DNA from: JAADDK01 sp964425415
Lineage (GTDB): Archaea > Thermoplasmatota > Thermoplasmata > Thermoplasmatales > Aciduliprofundaceae
Direction of reading: 5' to 3'
NCBI GenBank assembly: GCA_964425415.1
Contig: CAYRMJ010000022.1
Span: 1-18,289, forward strand
DNA length: 18,289 bases
Translations under genes and position numbers: made by a program
The notes under the pieces: model-generated
Seen by the model: the letters and a program-made list of their open reading frames with translations, nothing else
Databases searched by the model: none
What the model was told of the DNA's origin: nothing
Part shown: positions 16,756 to 18,289 of the stretch, piece by piece
How positions within the stretch are numbered: the stretch's first letter is position 1
Layout: each line of letters begins with the position of its first letter

Positions 16756-17406
16756 ATGGGATACATAGGAGATAAGGATAAGGAATATCTGAAGGGCGAA
16801 TTTGAGAAGTATCTGAAGGAGAATGTCAAGCTGCTGGTGTTCACCGGTGATAATTGCCAGTACTGCAATGTGGCCTCCGCCATAGGTGAGGAAGTTGCGG
16901 AGCTGCACGATGCAATTGAATTTCATGAGTACAGAGTGGACAGCGACGAAGCGAAGATATATGGCGTTGACAAGGTTCCCACGGTGATTGTGACCGACGG
17001 CGAAGTTTACGGTGGGAGAATCAGGTACGTGGGTCTTCCATCCGGCTACGAGTTCTCCTCGTTAATTGAGGATATAATTGACGTATCTCGCAGAACCGCT
17101 GAAGTGAGCGACGAGGTTCGCGCCCAGCTAGACATGATTGACAAGCCTGTTAGAATTCAGATATTCGTCACACCCACATGCCCGTATTGCCCCAGAGCGG
17201 TTCGCACAGCGCATCGCTTCGCAATACTCAACAAGAACATAATTGGAGAGATGGTTGAGGCGATGGAGTTTCCTGAGTGGGCTAACAAGTGGAATGTGAT
17301 GAGTGTGCCTCACATACTGATAAATGAGGATGTGCAGTTCATAGGAGCGTATCCGGATGAGCAGTACATAAAGTACGTGGTTGAAGCTTGGCAGAAGATG
17401 AAGTGA
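16756..17406 (+). CDS. pdo: Protein disulfide oxidoreductase (two-thioredoxin-fold, Pdo)
   Basis: The 216-aa protein has two thioredoxin-fold halves, each with a redox CxxC: CQYC at 34-37 and CPYC at 142-145. Each half has its cis-proline loop (KVPT with Pro75, SVPH with Pro185). The two tetrapeptides are the same as those I recall for Pyrococcus furiosus PDO, and the length is close to that protein. The family catalyses thiol-disulfide exchange in the cytosol of thermophilic archaea and bacteria, where disulfide-stabilised proteins are common. It can reduce, oxidise or isomerise protein disulfides. No signal peptide is seen, so cytosolic action is expected. A thioredoxin reductase gene starts 11 bases downstream, which makes that enzyme the likely electron donor; such a partnership is described for Pyrococcus. 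Start choice rests on GGTGAT four bases upstream and a TATA box. All four active-site cysteines and both prolines are intact. The family call is firm; the direction of the reaction in the cell is inferred. Confidence 0.93.
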   Translation: MGYIGDKDKEYLKGEFEKYLKENVKLLVFTGDNCQYCNVASAIGEEVAELHDAIEFHEYRVDSDEAKIYGVDKVPTVIVTDGEVYGGRIRYVGLPSGYEFSSLIEDIIDVSRRTAEVSDEVRAQLDMIDKPVRIQIFVTPTCPYCPRAVRTAHRFAILNKNIIGEMVEAMEFPEWANKWNVMSVPHILINEDVQFIGAYPDEQYIKYVVEAWQKMK

Positions 17407-17412
17407 GGTGAT
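17405..17412 (+). promoter_or_regulatory. Shine-Dalgarno site of the thioredoxin reductase gene
   Basis: GAGGTGAT overlaps the stop codon of the upstream oxidoreductase gene and lies five bases before the ATG at 17418. It selects this start over the out-of-frame ATG at 17411, which lies inside the site. Confidence 0.75.
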
Positions 17413-17417
17413 GAGCA

Positions 17418-18289
17418 ATGGCATTTGGCTTCGTGCTGCCAACGGCTTCTCGGGAGAGCAAGGAGGTAGACGTGGCAATAATAGGCGCGGGGCCCGCAGG
17501 GCTGAGCGCGGGAATATACGCAATTCGCGCGGGGCTGAGTGCCATCATCATTGACAAGGGAAACGCGGGAGGCCTCGCAGAGGAAGCACCATTCGTTGAG
17601 AATTATCTGGGCTTTGAGGGCATTGAGGGAGAGAAGTTAGCGAAGATGTTTAAGGAGCACGCGATGAAGTACGTGGAAATATCGGAGAGAAACGAGGTTA
17701 CCGAGATTAAGAGAGAGGATGGAAAGTTCGTGCTCAAGGCAGAGAAGGGAGAGTACACAGCAAAAGCCATAATTTTTGCCACCGGGACCACGCACAAGAA
17801 GCTTGGAGTGCCGGGCGAGGATGAGTTTTTCGGAAAGGGCTTGTCTTACTGTGTGACCTGCGACGGGTACTTCTTCCGCGGTAAGAGAGTGGCGGTGATT
17901 GGCGGCGGAAACTCCGGAGCGATAGCGGCCATATATCTGAAGGACATAGGAGTTGAGCCGGTGGTCATTGAGTACATGAACACGCCAATGTGCGAGAAGG
18001 CGTATCAGGATTTGATAAAAGAAAAGGGAATAAAGTACATTACTGGAGCAATGGTCACCGAGATAAAGGGCGGAGATAAAGTGGAAAAGGTCATTTACAA
18101 AGACCGCTCCACCGGCGAGATTAAAGAGGAGAATGTGGATGGTGTGTTCATATACGTTGGCTTGATTCCAATAAGCGAACTGGCTAAGAAAATAGGCGTT
18201 GAGGTGGATAACAGGGGCTACATTAAAGTCTCCTCCAAGATGCGCACCAACGTGCCGATGGTTTACGCTGCGGGAGATGTCACGGGCAT
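17418..18289 (+). CDS. trxB: Thioredoxin reductase, C-terminus cut by window end
   Basis: The frame stays open to the right edge (290 complete codons); homologues run to about 310-330 residues, so the last 20-40 are missing. The FAD dinucleotide motif is GAGPAG (23-28), followed by the usual VENYLGF segment. The redox site is CVTCD (145-149). The second nucleotide-binding motif is GGGNSG (162-167). The late FAD motif YAAGDVTGH is at the edge. This is a low-molecular-weight flavoprotein that passes electrons through FAD and its cysteine pair to a thioredoxin-like partner, here probably the disulfide oxidoreductase encoded immediately upstream in the same operon. One feature is unusual. After the strand VVIE, where NADPH-dependent enzymes have HRRxxxR, this protein has EYMNTPMCEK (185-194) with no arginine and an acidic Glu185. 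NADPH use is therefore doubtful. A related flavoprotein such as an alkyl hydroperoxide reductase F-like enzyme is less likely because of the length and CxxCD placement. Confidence 0.92.
   Translation, partial: MAFGFVLPTASRESKEVDVAIIGAGPAGLSAGIYAIRAGLSAIIIDKGNAGGLAEEAPFVENYLGFEGIEGEKLAKMFKEHAMKYVEISERNEVTEIKREDGKFVLKAEKGEYTAKAIIFATGTTHKKLGVPGEDEFFGKGLSYCVTCDGYFFRGKRVAVIGGGNSGAIAAIYLKDIGVEPVVIEYMNTPMCEKAYQDLIKEKGIKYITGAMVTEIKGGDKVEKVIYKDRSTGEIKEENVDGVFIYVGLIPISELAKKIGVEVDNRGYIKVSSKMRTNVPMVYAAGDVTG

Noticed and set aside
17411..17440. ATG at 17411 as a start for the thioredoxin reductase
   Set aside because: It is in a different frame from the FAD motif and lies inside the ribosome site. The ATG at 17418 leads directly into the reductase frame.

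Overview
The window reads as a thermophilic, Thermoplasmata-type euryarchaeon, and the Aciduliprofundum (DHVE2) lineage is my best guess. Four things point there: archaeal TATA boxes about 25-30 bases before start codons, Shine-Dalgarno cores of the GGAGGTGAT type at internal genes, a hyperthermophile-type protein disulfide oxidoreductase, and tandem VNGKGL repeats, which I recall from proteins of that branch. No RNA gene, insertion sequence, phage gene or CRISPR array was found. All seven genes lie on the + strand and intergenic DNA is almost absent.

Region 1 (61-16299) is one tightly packed run of four large genes whose ends and starts overlap by 23, 8 and 32 bases. In order they are: a six-helix membrane protein with a cytoplasmic TPR tail (381 aa); an all-TPR solenoid of 1845 aa; a 1056-aa single-span membrane protein; and a second TPR solenoid of 2148 aa ending in a beta-rich domain. 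The third protein has a long Lys/Glu-rich cytoplasmic arm, eleven VNGKGL-type hexapeptides, an ectodomain with two CBM9/DOMON-like 'DGxFx(D/E)W' modules and a lamin-tail-like domain, and a PEF-CTERM-like C-terminus. About two thirds of the window therefore encodes TPR helices. The gene order suggests one envelope-associated assembly: two cytosolic scaffolds beside two membrane proteins, one carrying its own TPR tail and the other reaching the cell surface. No enzyme motif is visible in any of the four, so the job of the complex is unknown. This is the candidate undescribed system of the window.

Region 2 (16300-16755) holds a small membrane protein of unknown function between two short promoter-bearing gaps.

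Region 3 (16756 to the right edge) is a thiol-redox pair. It comprises a two-domain protein disulfide oxidoreductase (CQYC and CPYC sites) and, 11 bases later, a thioredoxin reductase cut by the window end. The reductase has the FAD and CxxC motifs but lacks the arginines that normally hold the NADPH phosphate. The two proteins probably work together as reductase and disulfide carrier.
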